NCBI GenBank assembly: GCA_016192455.1
Contig: JACPUC010000009.1
Span: 66,886 to 130,885 of the forward strand
Direction of reading: 5' to 3'
Origin: Candidatus Tectimicrobiota bacterium
Lineage (GTDB): Bacteria > JACPUC01
Length of the DNA stretch: 64,000 nucleotides
The notes under the pieces were generated by a model, which saw only the letters and a list, made by a program, of their open reading frames with translations, was not told where the DNA came from and made no database searches. The position numbers and the translations under genes were made by a program. Shown here piece after piece: positions 1 through 11,279 of this stretch. Positions within the stretch are counted from its first letter, which is position 1, and each line of letters begins with the position of its first letter.

Positions 1-1
1 C

Positions 2-847
<846 letters not shown>

Positions 848-1273
848 CGCTGCCGGCGACGAGGCGGCGCGGACCTCGCCGCGGAGCCGGTGCCGGGCTG
901 TCGGGGATGCCGGTCTCGGCGCCCGCCGATACCATCACCACTCAGCACGGGAGAGACGTTGTCCCTGCTTGTGGGCATGAGCAGGGGAGAGGGGTTCTGT
1001 GCGCTGCGGCCGCGGACCACCGCCCAGGTTGGCGGTTCCCAGGTTCTTGGGTCACCCAGGTGCTGTTTCACAAATTCTATCGCAAGAATTTGCGAGGGAG
1101 CCTCGCCCCCTCGCGCACCCCGACTACGCGAGCTGCTGCGCAGCTCGCGGGGATTCGGGGGGTGGGGAAGCAAAGGTCTTGCGCAAAAACTCCCCGACCA
1201 CATGGCCCGAAGAAGGCGTCCGATTAAGGATGGAATTTGTGTGACGTAACACTAGTCAGGAGCGAGGTGCGGC
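848..1273. other. Intergenic region with one interspersed repeat copy
   Basis: No convincing gene lies between the sigma-54 activator and the first ubiD homologue. The only recognisable structure is the minus-oriented repeat at about 1085-1189, listed separately. The short stretch 1200-1273 before ubiD has a lower GC content and carries GAGCGAGG about 5 nt before the start. Confidence 0.6.
1085..1189 (-). repeat. Interspersed modular repeat, copy A
   Basis: Read on the minus strand, this copy runs from a T-rich end (1189) through CTTTGCTTCCCC, a perfect hairpin and GGGGTGCGCGAGGGGGCG to CTCCCTCGCA. The hairpin at 1127-1149 has arms CGCGAGCTG and CAGCTCGCG around a 5-nt loop. The same modules recur near 8.1, 12.6, 13.8 and 19.0 kb. 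The element is intergenic with no ORF of its own, like a REP element or small MITE. Confidence 0.8.
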
Positions 1274-2749
1274 ATGGCATTTCAGGATGGCTTGCGAGGC
1301 TGGATGAAGGCGCTCGAAAGCGAGGGGGAGCTGAAGGAGATCACCGCCGAGGTGGACTGGAACCTCGAGATGTCCGGCATCATGTGGCGCGCCTGCGAGG
1401 AGCACGGGCCGGCGCTCCTCTTCACCAACATCAAGGACCACCGCCACACCCTCTGCACGAAGTTCATCTCCGGCGCGCTGCACACCTATCGCCACGTCGC
1501 CCTCATGATGGGCCTGCCCAAGGAGACGCCGCCCAAGGAGCTCATCCTCGAGTACCGTCGGCGCACCGAGAAGCTTCTGCCCCCCGAGATCGTCGAGTAC
1601 GGGCCGGTGAAAGAGAACATCATCCGCCGCGAGGCCGTGGACCTCTGGCAATTCCCGGCGCCCTTCTGGCACGCGCTGGACGGCGGACGCTACCTGAACA
1701 CCTACTGCGGCACCGTCACCCAGGACCCCGACAACGGCTGGATCAACGTCGGCCTCTACCGCGGCATGGTGCATGACGACGGCAAGAGCATCGGCGTGCT
1801 CCTGTCGATGGGCTCGCACTGGGGACAGATGTGCCAGAAGTACCACGAGCGCGGCCAGGCCATGCCGGTGGCCGTCGTCTACGGCTGGGAGCCGGTGATG
1901 CCGCTCGTCGCCGCCGCTCTCTTCCCGCGCAACGTCGGCGAGTACGACGTCATGGGGGCGGTGCGCCAGAAGCCGGTGGAGCTGGTGAAGTGCGAGACGA
2001 ACGACCTCCTCGTGCCGGCGACCGCCGAGATCGTCATCGAGGGCACGGTCTCCCTCGATCCCGCCACCTTCCGCATGGAAGGCCCCTTCGGCGAGTACCC
2101 CTGCTACTACGGCGGCACCCCAGCGCCGAAGCCGGTGCTGCAGGTCGACTGTATCACCCACCGCACCGATCCCATCCTGCAGGGCTCGCTGGAAGGCGCG
2201 CCCTACGACGACGGCGCCGTGGCGCAGTCGATCACCAAGTCGGCCTACATGTGGAACAACCTCGACCGCAATATCCCCGGCGTCGTCGATGTCTGGTGCC
2301 CCGCCATTACCCACGGCACCGACTGCTACGTCGCCATCAAGAAGACCTACCAGGGCCAGGCCAAGCAGGTGGCCGCCTGCATCTGGGGCAGCACCGGCGC
2401 CATCTACTCGGCGAAGATCGTCATGGTCGTCGATGACGATATCGACATCCGCAACCTCGAGGACATCCAGTGGGCCCTCAACTACCGCGTCTGGGACCCC
2501 GACGAAGACTTCTCTTTCTTCCGCGGCTGTCCCGGCTCCATGCTCGACCCCAGCGTGCCCCCGGAGCTGAAAGATGCGACCAAATTCGGCGCCGTGGGCC
2601 GCTGGCACCGCCTCTGCATCGACGCCACGAAGGACTGGCGCCTCACCCGCATCGAGCACTGGGGCGACCGCTTCCCGCCGCGCACCCTGCCCACGCGGCA
2701 GATTACGGAGCTGGTCAACCGCCGCTGGAAGGAGTATGGGCTGGGGTAG
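1274..2749 (+). CDS. UbiD-family prenylated-FMN decarboxylase (copy 1)
   Basis: This 491-aa protein has the UbiD fold throughout. UbiD-family enzymes reversibly (de)carboxylate aromatic or alpha,beta-unsaturated acids using prenylated FMN supplied by UbiX. Visible landmarks are the N-terminal pattern ELKEITAEVDW, the conserved Arg in GLYRGMVHDDG, and the E-x4-E active-site pair in MEGPFGEYPCYYG (about E269 and E274). Length is normal for the family. No UbiX gene is in the window. A second, clearly diverged UbiD paralogue lies downstream beyond recQ, so this is probably a catabolic enzyme on an aromatic or terpenoid-like substrate rather than the ubiquinone-pathway decarboxylase. The substrate cannot be told from sequence alone. 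The start is supported by GAGCGAGG upstream. Confidence 0.92.
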   Translation: MAFQDGLRGWMKALESEGELKEITAEVDWNLEMSGIMWRACEEHGPALLFTNIKDHRHTLCTKFISGALHTYRHVALMMGLPKETPPKELILEYRRRTEKLLPPEIVEYGPVKENIIRREAVDLWQFPAPFWHALDGGRYLNTYCGTVTQDPDNGWINVGLYRGMVHDDGKSIGVLLSMGSHWGQMCQKYHERGQAMPVAVVYGWEPVMPLVAAALFPRNVGEYDVMGAVRQKPVELVKCETNDLLVPATAEIVIEGTVSLDPATFRMEGPFGEYPCYYGGTPAPKPVLQVDCITHRTDPILQGSLEGAPYDDGAVAQSITKSAYMWNNLDRNIPGVVDVWCPAITHGTDCYVAIKKTYQGQAKQVAACIWGSTGAIYSAKIVMVVDDDIDIRNLEDIQWALNYRVWDPDEDFSFFRGCPGSMLDPSVPPELKDATKFGAVGRWHRLCIDATKDWRLTRIEHWGDRFPPRTLPTRQITELVNRRWKEYGLG

Positions 2750-2839
2750 TCCCTATGGTCTCGCGGCGTCGAGGGCGGGCAAGACAGGGAGCCATGATTG
2801 CCGCGCGCCGCGGCGACCCGCACGCAGGGCAGGAACGGT

Positions 2840-4663
<1,824 letters not shown>

Positions 4664-4814
4664 GAGGAGGGGCTGCTACCGAGTGCTGCGTGTCACCAGA
4701 TCACTGACAACGTTGATGCGCTACAAACAGTATGTTCAATGCCTTGGGGGCTGACCGACGGCCTCTCGGGAACTGTCTGGAACTCTCATGTCACGGAAAG
4801 GAGCGGTGAACAAC

Positions 4815-6353
4815 ATGAAAGACGTGCGTGATTTCATCGACGAAGTAGCGGCACTGAAGCAACTCAAGACCATCGGCGCCGACGTTGATTGGGACGAGGA
4901 ACTGGGCGCCATTACCTACCTGGTGGCGAAACGCAAGCCCAGCCCGTCGCTGCTCTTCGAGCGTATCAAGGATGCGCCGTCCGGCTACCGCGTGCTGACG
5001 AACATCATGGGATCGAGCCACGATCGCATCGCCCTGGCGCTGCGCCTGAAGTTGGGCCTGCCATTGATGCAGATGGTCGAACAGGTCAAGGACGCCTTCC
5101 ACCGGCGCATTCCGCCGGTCGAGGTGCCTGCCGCCACCGCGCCGGTCAATGAAAACGTGTTCACCGGTGATGCCGTCGACGTGACCAAGTTCCCGGCGTG
5201 GAAAGCCTGGCCGCTGGACGGCGGGCGCTACATCGGCACCGCCTGCGTCACGGTCACGCGCGATCCGGACACGGGGCGCGTCAACCTCGGGACCTACCGG
5301 CAGATGGTGCAGGGAAAGCGGGAAATCAACGTCTACATGTCACCGGGCAAAGATGCCCTTCAGTTCATGGACCGTTACTGGAAACGTGGCGAGCCGATGC
5401 CGATTGCCGTGGCCTATGGCATTGATCCGGCCCTGCTGATCGGCGGCGCGATCACGTTTCCCAACAACGCACCGGAATACGAGTGCACTGGCGGGATGAT
5501 CGGCGCCCCCATCGAGGTGTTCACCGGCGACGTCACCGGCTTGCCAATACCGGCACGCGCCGAAATCGTCGTCGAGGGGTTCTTCCAGCCGAACACCTTT
5601 CGTCGCGAAGGCCCGATGGGGGAGTTTCAAGCCTACTACGGGCGCCCCGGTGGCGCCACGCCCTTCATCGACGTGAAATGCCTGCGCCACCGCAACAATC
5701 CCATTCTGACCTGCGCGCTGATGGCCGATTACCCGGCATGCGAATCACACGATTTTCTGGCGATCGTGCGCTCGGCGAAGATTTGGAATGATCTCGACAC
5801 GCTTGGGATTCCAGGCATCAAAGGAGTCTACTCGGTGCCGGCGGCGGGTGCCGGTATGGGCATGGTGATCGTGTCGCTGGAACAGCGGTATGCGGGGCAC
5901 GTGGCGCAAACGCTGGCCCTGGCGGCGCAGTGCCCTGCCGCCGCCTACTTCACCAAATGGTTCATCGCCGTCGATGAAGACGTCGATCCCACCAATTTGG
6001 ATGAGGTGACCTGGGCCATGGTGACGCGCTGCATCCCCACCGACGGGATCGACATCTTGCGGCAGACGTGGTCCACCTACCTCGATCCGTCGCGCAATCC
6101 GCCGGCCCTGCGCCCTTACGGTTCAAAGGTGTTGGTGAACGCCTGCAAGGAGCACCGCTTCCTGAAGACGTACTCGAAGCGCTTACTGCTGCGCGAGGAA
6201 ACCTACGAGCAGGTGAGTGAACGATGGAGCGCTCTGGGTCTCGAGGGGAAGCCGCCGGTGATCAATCACTTCGAAACATTCGAGGGTGGGGAACCGGGAC
6301 CTGATGGGGCGCGACGCGATGACATGCCGGACCCCTCCTCGTTTCAAATGTGA
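4815..6353 (+). CDS. UbiD-family prenylated-FMN decarboxylase (copy 2)
   Basis: This is a second UbiD homologue of about 512 aa, clearly diverged from the copy at 1274. It keeps the Arg in LGTYRQMVQGKR and the E-x4-E pair in REGPMGEFQAYYG (about E265 and E270). These residues bind and work with prenylated FMN in characterised family members, so activity is plausible. I chose ATG 4815 because GGAAAGGAGCGG lies at good spacing upstream and the conserved KDVRDFIDEVAALKQL begins there; an ATG at 4788 is possible. The gene faces the minus-strand binding-protein gene, and a strong hairpin lies between their ends. An anabolic UbiD role is less likely given two copies and no quinone genes nearby. Confidence 0.92.
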   Translation: MKDVRDFIDEVAALKQLKTIGADVDWDEELGAITYLVAKRKPSPSLLFERIKDAPSGYRVLTNIMGSSHDRIALALRLKLGLPLMQMVEQVKDAFHRRIPPVEVPAATAPVNENVFTGDAVDVTKFPAWKAWPLDGGRYIGTACVTVTRDPDTGRVNLGTYRQMVQGKREINVYMSPGKDALQFMDRYWKRGEPMPIAVAYGIDPALLIGGAITFPNNAPEYECTGGMIGAPIEVFTGDVTGLPIPARAEIVVEGFFQPNTFRREGPMGEFQAYYGRPGGATPFIDVKCLRHRNNPILTCALMADYPACESHDFLAIVRSAKIWNDLDTLGIPGIKGVYSVPAAGAGMGMVIVSLEQRYAGHVAQTLALAAQCPAAAYFTKWFIAVDEDVDPTNLDEVTWAMVTRCIPTDGIDILRQTWSTYLDPSRNPPALRPYGSKVLVNACKEHRFLKTYSKRLLLREETYEQVSERWSALGLEGKPPVINHFETFEGGEPGPDGARRDDMPDPSSFQM

Positions 6354-6365
6354 GCGCGACCGGAA

Positions 6366-6419
6366 GCGCAAAAGAAGCGCGCCCCGGGGATGGCCGATTG
6401 GGCTGCTCCCGGGGCGCGC
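6366..6419 (-). terminator. Intrinsic terminator between convergent genes
   Basis: The arms GCGCGCCCCGGG (6377-6388) and CCCGGGGCGCGC (6408-6419) are a perfect 12-bp inverted repeat. On the minus strand the hairpin is followed directly by TTCTTTTGCG, which fits termination of the minus-strand binding-protein gene ending at 6443. It may also stop transcripts from the plus-strand ubiD homologue ending at 6353, although no T-run follows on that side. Confidence 0.75.
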
Positions 6420-6442
6420 GTCTGGCTGCGTCGCAGCAAGGG

Positions 6443-7465
6443 TTACATCCCCGCCGCCTTCTTGACGAAACTCACATCCGCAAATTTCTCGATTGGCGTT
6501 TTCTTCTTCACCGCACCCACTTCGAAGAAGTAGTCCTGCATGGCACTGATGCTCTGCAGATTGGGCATGCCGTATGGGTGCAGATAAAAGGGTACGGCGG
6601 ACTGGATGATGTCCTTGGGAACCTTCGTCCACTTATGGAGAATGTCGACCACCTCCGCATCCTTCATCCCACGCTCGTTATAGTAGCGCACCGCCTTGAC
6701 GTAGGCGTTCATGTATTTCTGGGCAGCGGAGCGGCGCTCGCGCGCGAAGGCGCCGTTGTACATGATCGTGGCAACCTGAAGGTCTTTCGAGGTGTCGAAA
6801 TCAGCAGGGGAAAGGAAGCGTACCCCCACTCCCGTCTTCTCTATTTGGGCACCCCATGGCTCAGCATTTCCCACAGCGTCAACGGCCTTGTTCTTCAAGG
6901 CCGTCAGTTGGTTCGGAAAGCTGATGAATTTCCAATTCACATCTTCCAGAGAGAGTCCTGCCGACTGCAGAGCACGCCCCACCCAGAATATCGTAACGTT
7001 CATCGGTGCATTGGTGGCGAGGGTCAATCCCTTGAAATCCTTGATTGATTTAACCCGCCCACTGTCGATGAGATCCTTTCTGACGACAAGCTGCGTAAAG
7101 CCGTAGCCTTTCCGCGTTTGCCCCTTATCGGCGACCACGAGGACGTCACTCCCCTGCGCCAGGGCGTTAAAGAATCCCGCGCCCATGCTGCCGGTGGCAA
7201 CCTCGATCTGTCCCGTAGCCAGCGGCGCCGCCATCTTTGCTCCGGATACAAATCGAACGTATTCAACTTTCATCCCTTGTTCAGCAAAGAACCCTTTCTC
7301 TTCGGCCAGGTAAATCGGAGCGAAGGAGATGACGGCCAGGTCGCCCTGCTTGATGGATTCTTGAGCCACGGCGCGCGCAGCGCTGAGGCTTACCTGGCCA
7401 AGCGCGGCAACTGCGGAGAATGTTGCGAGCAAACCGAGCGCGTGGAATACGCGTCTCACCTTCAT
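6443..7465 (-). CDS. ABC transporter substrate-binding protein, NitT/TauT (SsuA/THI5-like) type
   Basis: This 340-aa secreted protein starts with a signal peptide (MKVRRVFHALGLLATFSAVA, then a small-residue stretch ending near ARAVAQ). It continues as an NMT1/SsuA-type periplasmic binding fold: SFAPIYLAEEKGFFAEQGM, then GQIEVATGSMGAGF and AVDAVGNAEPWGAQI. Such proteins capture sulfonates, nitrate, taurine, pyrimidine precursors or aromatic acids for ABC importers. No permease or ATPase gene is adjacent, so it is an orphan. I chose ATG 7465 because GGGGGGCAGGCG precedes it and the signal peptide starts there. The neighbouring ubiD homologue and flavin monooxygenase make an aromatic or small organic acid ligand possible, but that is inference. 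Confidence 0.9.
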   Translation of the reverse strand: MKVRRVFHALGLLATFSAVAALGQVSLSAARAVAQESIKQGDLAVISFAPIYLAEEKGFFAEQGMKVEYVRFVSGAKMAAPLATGQIEVATGSMGAGFFNALAQGSDVLVVADKGQTRKGYGFTQLVVRKDLIDSGRVKSIKDFKGLTLATNAPMNVTIFWVGRALQSAGLSLEDVNWKFISFPNQLTALKNKAVDAVGNAEPWGAQIEKTGVGVRFLSPADFDTSKDLQVATIMYNGAFARERRSAAQKYMNAYVKAVRYYNERGMKDAEVVDILHKWTKVPKDIIQSAVPFYLHPYGMPNLQSISAMQDYFFEVGAVKKKTPIEKFADVSFVKKAAGM

Positions 7466-8070
7466 CGCCTGCCCCCCCTGAGTTAAGGCGAACGTTGGAT
7501 ACCACCCGTGCAGTCCGCGATCATGCCGCGCCACGTGGAGCGTCACAAGCGGGCGTCGCAAAAGATGATCTTTTCGGAACTCACACGGCTGGCCTGCAAG
7601 GCGAACGTGCTGCCGGGGTCACCCATGCAATGGTGAAGTTCCAGTACCCCTCGCGCGGTCTGGACGCCTGCCCATTGTCCTCGAAGTCCTGCCCATATCT
7701 GAATATACTAACCTCCTCTGCACCCCAAACTCAACCGCAAATTACGCGATTCTCCGCTGAGACCTGGCAAGGAGAGGTGGCGAGGTCCCCACGTCCGGTC
7801 AAGGTGGCCCTGGTGATCTGCACCTCGTCGATATGCGGCGATTCAGCCTTGTTGCGGGAGGTGATCCGTGCCATGCTCAAGCTCCACCCTTGGCTTCTGC
7901 GTGGCCGGCCCCGCGCGATGTTGTAACTTCTGCAATTGCAACGTCTTCTCCCAAAGGGTGGTTCTTTTTCAAGGCGGAATCGCTGAGGGGAGGTCTCGGA
8001 TTGGCAACGACGGCGCCAAGGTAGGTAACGAACCCAGTATCGTATCCCGTAAGTTCCATCAACCAATTCT

Positions 8071-8180
8071 AAGAGGGAACCTTCTCCCCTGGCGCACCCC
8101 GTTTACGCGAGCTGCTGCGCAGCCTGCGGGGAGGAGGGGTGTGGGGGAGCATGGGCCCTCACAGGCCCCTTGCCAAAGCA
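8071..8180 (-). repeat. Interspersed modular repeat, copy B
   Basis: Same family as copy A and in the same orientation. It has the GGGAACCTTCTCCCC end, GGCGCACCCCGTTTACGCGAGCTG, and the partner arm. The hairpin at 8106-8128 is imperfect because the second arm reads CAGCCTGCG instead of CAGCTCGCG. The distal end contains CTTGCCAAAGCA in place of the T-rich tail. It appears older or more decayed than copy A. Confidence 0.7.
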
Positions 8181-8216
8181 GCGAGCAACCCCGCACATAT
8201 GTGAGCGAATTTGTGA

Positions 8217-8408
8217 GCACTACGTCGCCGACCAGGAGCATGGCCGCCAGGCGTTGGATCTCCTCGACGGTTCACCCCCAATGAAGCGGAGATTGAGGAG
8301 GCGCTCATCCAGGCCGCCATCGTCTGCGGGTTGCGCCGGCGTCACGCTGCCGACGCCTGCCGCCATGCCGTGCTCGGTGAGGAGTTAGCCCTACCGTCAC
8401 CTTCATAA
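8217..8408 (+). pseudogene. Possible remnant of a small coding region
   Basis: Two neighbouring frames look more protein-like than the surroundings. One contains EHGRQALDLLDGSPP, and the frame that takes over reads NEAEIEEALIQAAIVCG and runs to a TAA at 8406-8408. Neither has a plausible start with a ribosome-binding site. Joining them needs a single frameshift near 8279. I do not recognise the family. It may be a decayed gene or a chance pattern in GC-rich DNA. Confidence 0.22.
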
Positions 8409-8562
8409 TTGGACACCGCGCTGATCTCGTTCGCAATGTAACGGCCGCGGGGCGCGGGTGATGCATCAGATGGGTCGCGAGCTCTGCCGCGACGCGCAGT
8501 GTTGCCCGGCGGCCTGGCGGTCGAGCTAAAGGAAACTCACACGAGAGGGGGGATAGAGGACG

Positions 8563-9699
8563 ATGAAAATCTATGGATTCCATTTGATGCCGTGGCCGTA
8601 TCTGAAAGAGCGCTCGGAATACCCCGATGCGAACTCACTCTACGATCCCCGGATGGGACACCGGGTCTACAACGAGTATCTCGATCAGCTCGAAGCCTTC
8701 GAGGACTACGGCTTCGACGGCATATGCTTCAACGAACATCATTCCGTCCCTTATGGCGGCATGCCCTCTCCCAACATCATCGCCGCCGCCATCGCCCGGC
8801 GCACCAAGAAGCTGAGGATCGCCATCGTCGGCAATCTGCCGGCGCTGCACGGGCATCCCCTCCGCCTTGCTGAAGAGCTGGCCATGCTCGACGTCATCAC
8901 CGGCGGCCGCATGGTGTCGGGATTCGTGCGCGGCATCCCCACCGAGTACTACGCCTACTCTCAAAGAGCCACGGAAGCCCGCGAGCGCATCGAAGAAGCC
9001 GTGGACCTGATCGTCAAGGCGTGGACCGAGCGCCAGCCGTTCGCCTGGCATGGGAAGTTCTTCACCTACGACCACGTCAGCATCTGGCCGCGCCCCCTGC
9101 AGCAGCCCCATCCGCCCATCATCTATCCGGCGCAGACCCCGGACTCGCAGGAGATCGCGGCGAAACGCCGCTGGCCCAGCGGCATCGCCTATCGCTCGAC
9201 CGCGGCCTCGAAACCCCTGGCCGACAACTTCCGCGCCCTGGCCCGCACCTACGGCTGGGAGCCGACGCTCGAAGACCTCTCCATCCTGCGCTTCGTCTAC
9301 GTCAGCGAATCGAACGCGCAGGCGCGCGAAGAGGCCAAGGAGCACATGGATTACTTCTGGCAGAAACTCTTCAGCATGAACCTCGGCATCTTGCGCCTGG
9401 AAGGGGGAAGCGCCCCGCGCGGCTACGAAAGCAATACGAGCAGCCAGGACCGGCAATTCTGGGAGATCGACTACGACTTCGCCAACGCCAGCGGCATCAG
9501 CATCTGCGGCGACCCCGATTTCGTCACCGAGCAAATCCTGCGCCAGCAAGATGAGATCGGCGTCGGCACCTTCATGTTGCTCTTCCAGTTCGGCAGTCTG
9601 CCGCACAACCTGGCGATGAAGAACCTCGACCTGTTCGCCAGGCACGTCCTGCCCGAACTGCGCAAGCAGGCTCCGGTGCAGGCCCCCAGCTCAAGCTGA
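8563..9699 (+). CDS. Luciferase-like (LLM class) flavin-dependent oxidoreductase
   Basis: This 378-aa protein has the bacterial luciferase-like TIM barrel. Members use reduced FMN or F420 to oxygenate or oxidise substrates such as alkanesulfonates, nitrilotriacetate, long-chain alkanes or ketones. Features seen are FEDYGFDGICFNEHH early on, LRIAIVGNLPALHGHPLRLAEE, the LDVITGGRMVSGFVRG block, and QPHPPIIYPAQTPDSQEIAAKR in the C-terminal half. The start is supported by GAGAGGGGGGATAGAGGACG. The gene stands alone; its nearest neighbours are an orphan binding protein and a membrane cytochrome. The partner flavin reductase is not in the window, and the substrate and cofactor (FMN or F420) are unknown. 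Confidence 0.92.
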   Translation: MKIYGFHLMPWPYLKERSEYPDANSLYDPRMGHRVYNEYLDQLEAFEDYGFDGICFNEHHSVPYGGMPSPNIIAAAIARRTKKLRIAIVGNLPALHGHPLRLAEELAMLDVITGGRMVSGFVRGIPTEYYAYSQRATEARERIEEAVDLIVKAWTERQPFAWHGKFFTYDHVSIWPRPLQQPHPPIIYPAQTPDSQEIAAKRRWPSGIAYRSTAASKPLADNFRALARTYGWEPTLEDLSILRFVYVSESNAQAREEAKEHMDYFWQKLFSMNLGILRLEGGSAPRGYESNTSSQDRQFWEIDYDFANASGISICGDPDFVTEQILRQQDEIGVGTFMLLFQFGSLPHNLAMKNLDLFARHVLPELRKQAPVQAPSSS

Positions 9700-9801
9700 G
9701 CCGGGTGGATGCAGGCGGCGCGCTGCGGTGCTCGGGGCAACATTCCTCGAAGGGCGACGTCGGGGCCCGAACCTAGCCTCTCCTTGGCCGGGCGTCGAGC
9801 C

Positions 9802-10770
9802 TTACAAGGTTTGCAGGTAGGCGAGGATGGTCCCCAGCCTCTCATCCCCCAGGTGCGCGAAGGAGGGCATCTTGTCGATGGGGTTGCGGAGCTGGCTGAG
9901 CACGTTCTCCACCGTGGCGGGCCGCCCGCTGAAGGGGAGGCGCGGCTTCTTGAACAGACCCTTGAGGCCGGGCCCCACCTTGTCCTCATCCCGATCGGGG
10001 TAGTGGCAGTAGACGCAGATCGAGGTGAAGAGGTCGTGCCCCGCGTCCCGCGTGGTGCTGTCCACGCTGTTCAACGCCGTGAGGGCGCTGGCGACGAACC
10101 GCGGCTTCCCCTCGCTCGCCCGCGCGCCGCGAATCTCCGCCAGGTAGGCGGCGACGAGGCCCCCCTCGCGCGCCGCAATCCAGCCCGGCAGCAGCTCCCG
10201 CATCCGATCCACCGTCTGCACCCAGCCCTCGGCGGTCTTGGTGCGATCAAAGACGCGCGACAGGTCGTGGCAGCGCGTGCACTTCTCGTCGAGCAAGGCG
10301 GCGCCGCTGACGGGACCGATCCGCGCCTGGCCGCTCAGCTTGGAGATCTGGTACTGGTTTCCCGTGGCCCGCATGAGGTAGTAGTACCCCGTTGAACTCG
10401 CCCCCACGCCGAGAGCGAGCACGAAGACCACCAGGCCATACTGCCGCACGCCGCCCTTGAGCTGCTTGTAGACCCGGATGATGAGAATCTTCAGCGCCAG
10501 GACCACGAACAGGGCGAAGGCGACAAAGGCGTGCAGGGTGCCGCGCGGCGACACCTCCCCCTTGGCGGCGGCGAAATCACGCAGGCAGTAGTAACTGATG
10601 AGCAGGTAGAGGGCGACGAACGTGTAGCCGGAGACCTGGTGGAGACGCCGCAGCAGCCGTGGGTTGAGGCGGTGCTCCTTGCGCCCCAGCAGCTCGAACA
10701 TCGACCAGAACTGGAACAGCGCCAAGAGCACGAAGAAGATGCTGAGGAAAGACTTCAACTCAACAGTCAT
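9802..10770 (-). CDS. Membrane-anchored dihaem cytochrome c with N-terminal four-helix (b561-like) domain
   Basis: This 322-aa protein has about four hydrophobic helices in residues 5-135, with His44 (RRLHQVSGYTF) and His80 (RGTLHAFVAF) at positions that could ligate b-type haem. Two c-type haem domains follow: CTRCH at 164-168 with candidate Met190, and CVYCH at 252-256 with KMPSF giving Met301. The arrangement suggests electrons pass from the membrane quinol pool to periplasmic haems within one polypeptide. The b-haem role is inference; the two CxxCH motifs are directly seen. I chose ATG 10770 because GGGAGAGGACC lies just upstream and the first helix follows at once; a TTG at 10794 is the alternative. 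A small SH3-like protein gene lies upstream on the same strand. Confidence 0.85.
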   Translation of the reverse strand: MTVELKSFLSIFFVLLALFQFWSMFELLGRKEHRLNPRLLRRLHQVSGYTFVALYLLISYYCLRDFAAAKGEVSPRGTLHAFVAFALFVVLALKILIIRVYKQLKGGVRQYGLVVFVLALGVGASSTGYYYLMRATGNQYQISKLSGQARIGPVSGAALLDEKCTRCHDLSRVFDRTKTAEGWVQTVDRMRELLPGWIAAREGGLVAAYLAEIRGARASEGKPRFVASALTALNSVDSTTRDAGHDLFTSICVYCHYPDRDEDKVGPGLKGLFKKPRLPFSGRPATVENVLSQLRNPIDKMPSFAHLGDERLGTILAYLQTL

Positions 10771-11015
10771 GGCAGCGGTCCTCTCCCGGCCCAAAGGCGC
10801 GGCGCTGACGGCGCGCGGTCTCGCGCGACCGCAAGGGATTCATGACAGTCCAAACCGCTGGACACCACGCTCATATTTCCCGCCCGCGACATTTTCCGCT
10901 CACGCCCTCGGATGCCGCCCACGCTGGCGCCGCGCGGCGTGGGGCAGACCACCCCGCACGCGAGCGCACAGCCGATGCGCCGCTCGGGGAGCAATCCACG
11001 ATGCCGCGCGGCGCT

Positions 11016-11279
11016 CTACGGCGGGCTGAAACCCGGCAGCTCATCGAGGCTCAACTGCAGGTGCAGCGGCTCGAGCTGGCGCGCCAGGAATTTCCCCTTC
11101 ACGCCGTTGTCCAGCAGCACGTACACTTCCAGCCGCCCGGCCCCGGAGGCGTCGGCTGCTTCCGCGACCGGATGGACGCCGGTGACCGTCCCCCTTTCTC
11201 CGACGTACGCCGCCCGCCGACACTCGCGCACCCGCACCCGATCACCGGCCCGGTAGCAAGGCTCCCCGCGCGCCCTCAT
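11016..11279 (-). CDS. Small hypothetical protein with an SH3/KOW-like beta barrel
   Basis: This 87-aa protein has no confident family assignment. The pattern CYRAGDRVRVRE, then GERGTVTGVHP and LEVYVLLDNGVKGKFLARQLEPL resembles small SH3-like barrels that keep a GxxGxV turn. There are no membrane segments and no catalytic motif. The start at 11279 is well supported by AGAGGGGAGCTCCA. The gene precedes the membrane dihaem cytochrome gene on the same strand with a 245-bp gap, and is divergent from lexA. Co-transcription with the cytochrome is possible but unproven. Confidence 0.6.
   Translation of the reverse strand: MRARGEPCYRAGDRVRVRECRRAAYVGERGTVTGVHPVAEAADASGAGRLEVYVLLDNGVKGKFLARQLEPLHLQLSLDELPGFSPP

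Larger units (their letters stand above)
7466..8562. other. 1.1-kb region without a clear gene
   Basis: No intact gene is supported. The first 300 bp is the upstream region of the minus-strand binding-protein gene and contains a possible minus-strand -10 (TATATT, 7707-7702). The repeat copy B lies at about 8071-8180, and a short, possibly frameshifted coding remnant follows at 8217-8408. The final stretch carries the ribosome-binding site of the luciferase-like gene. Confidence 0.55.
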
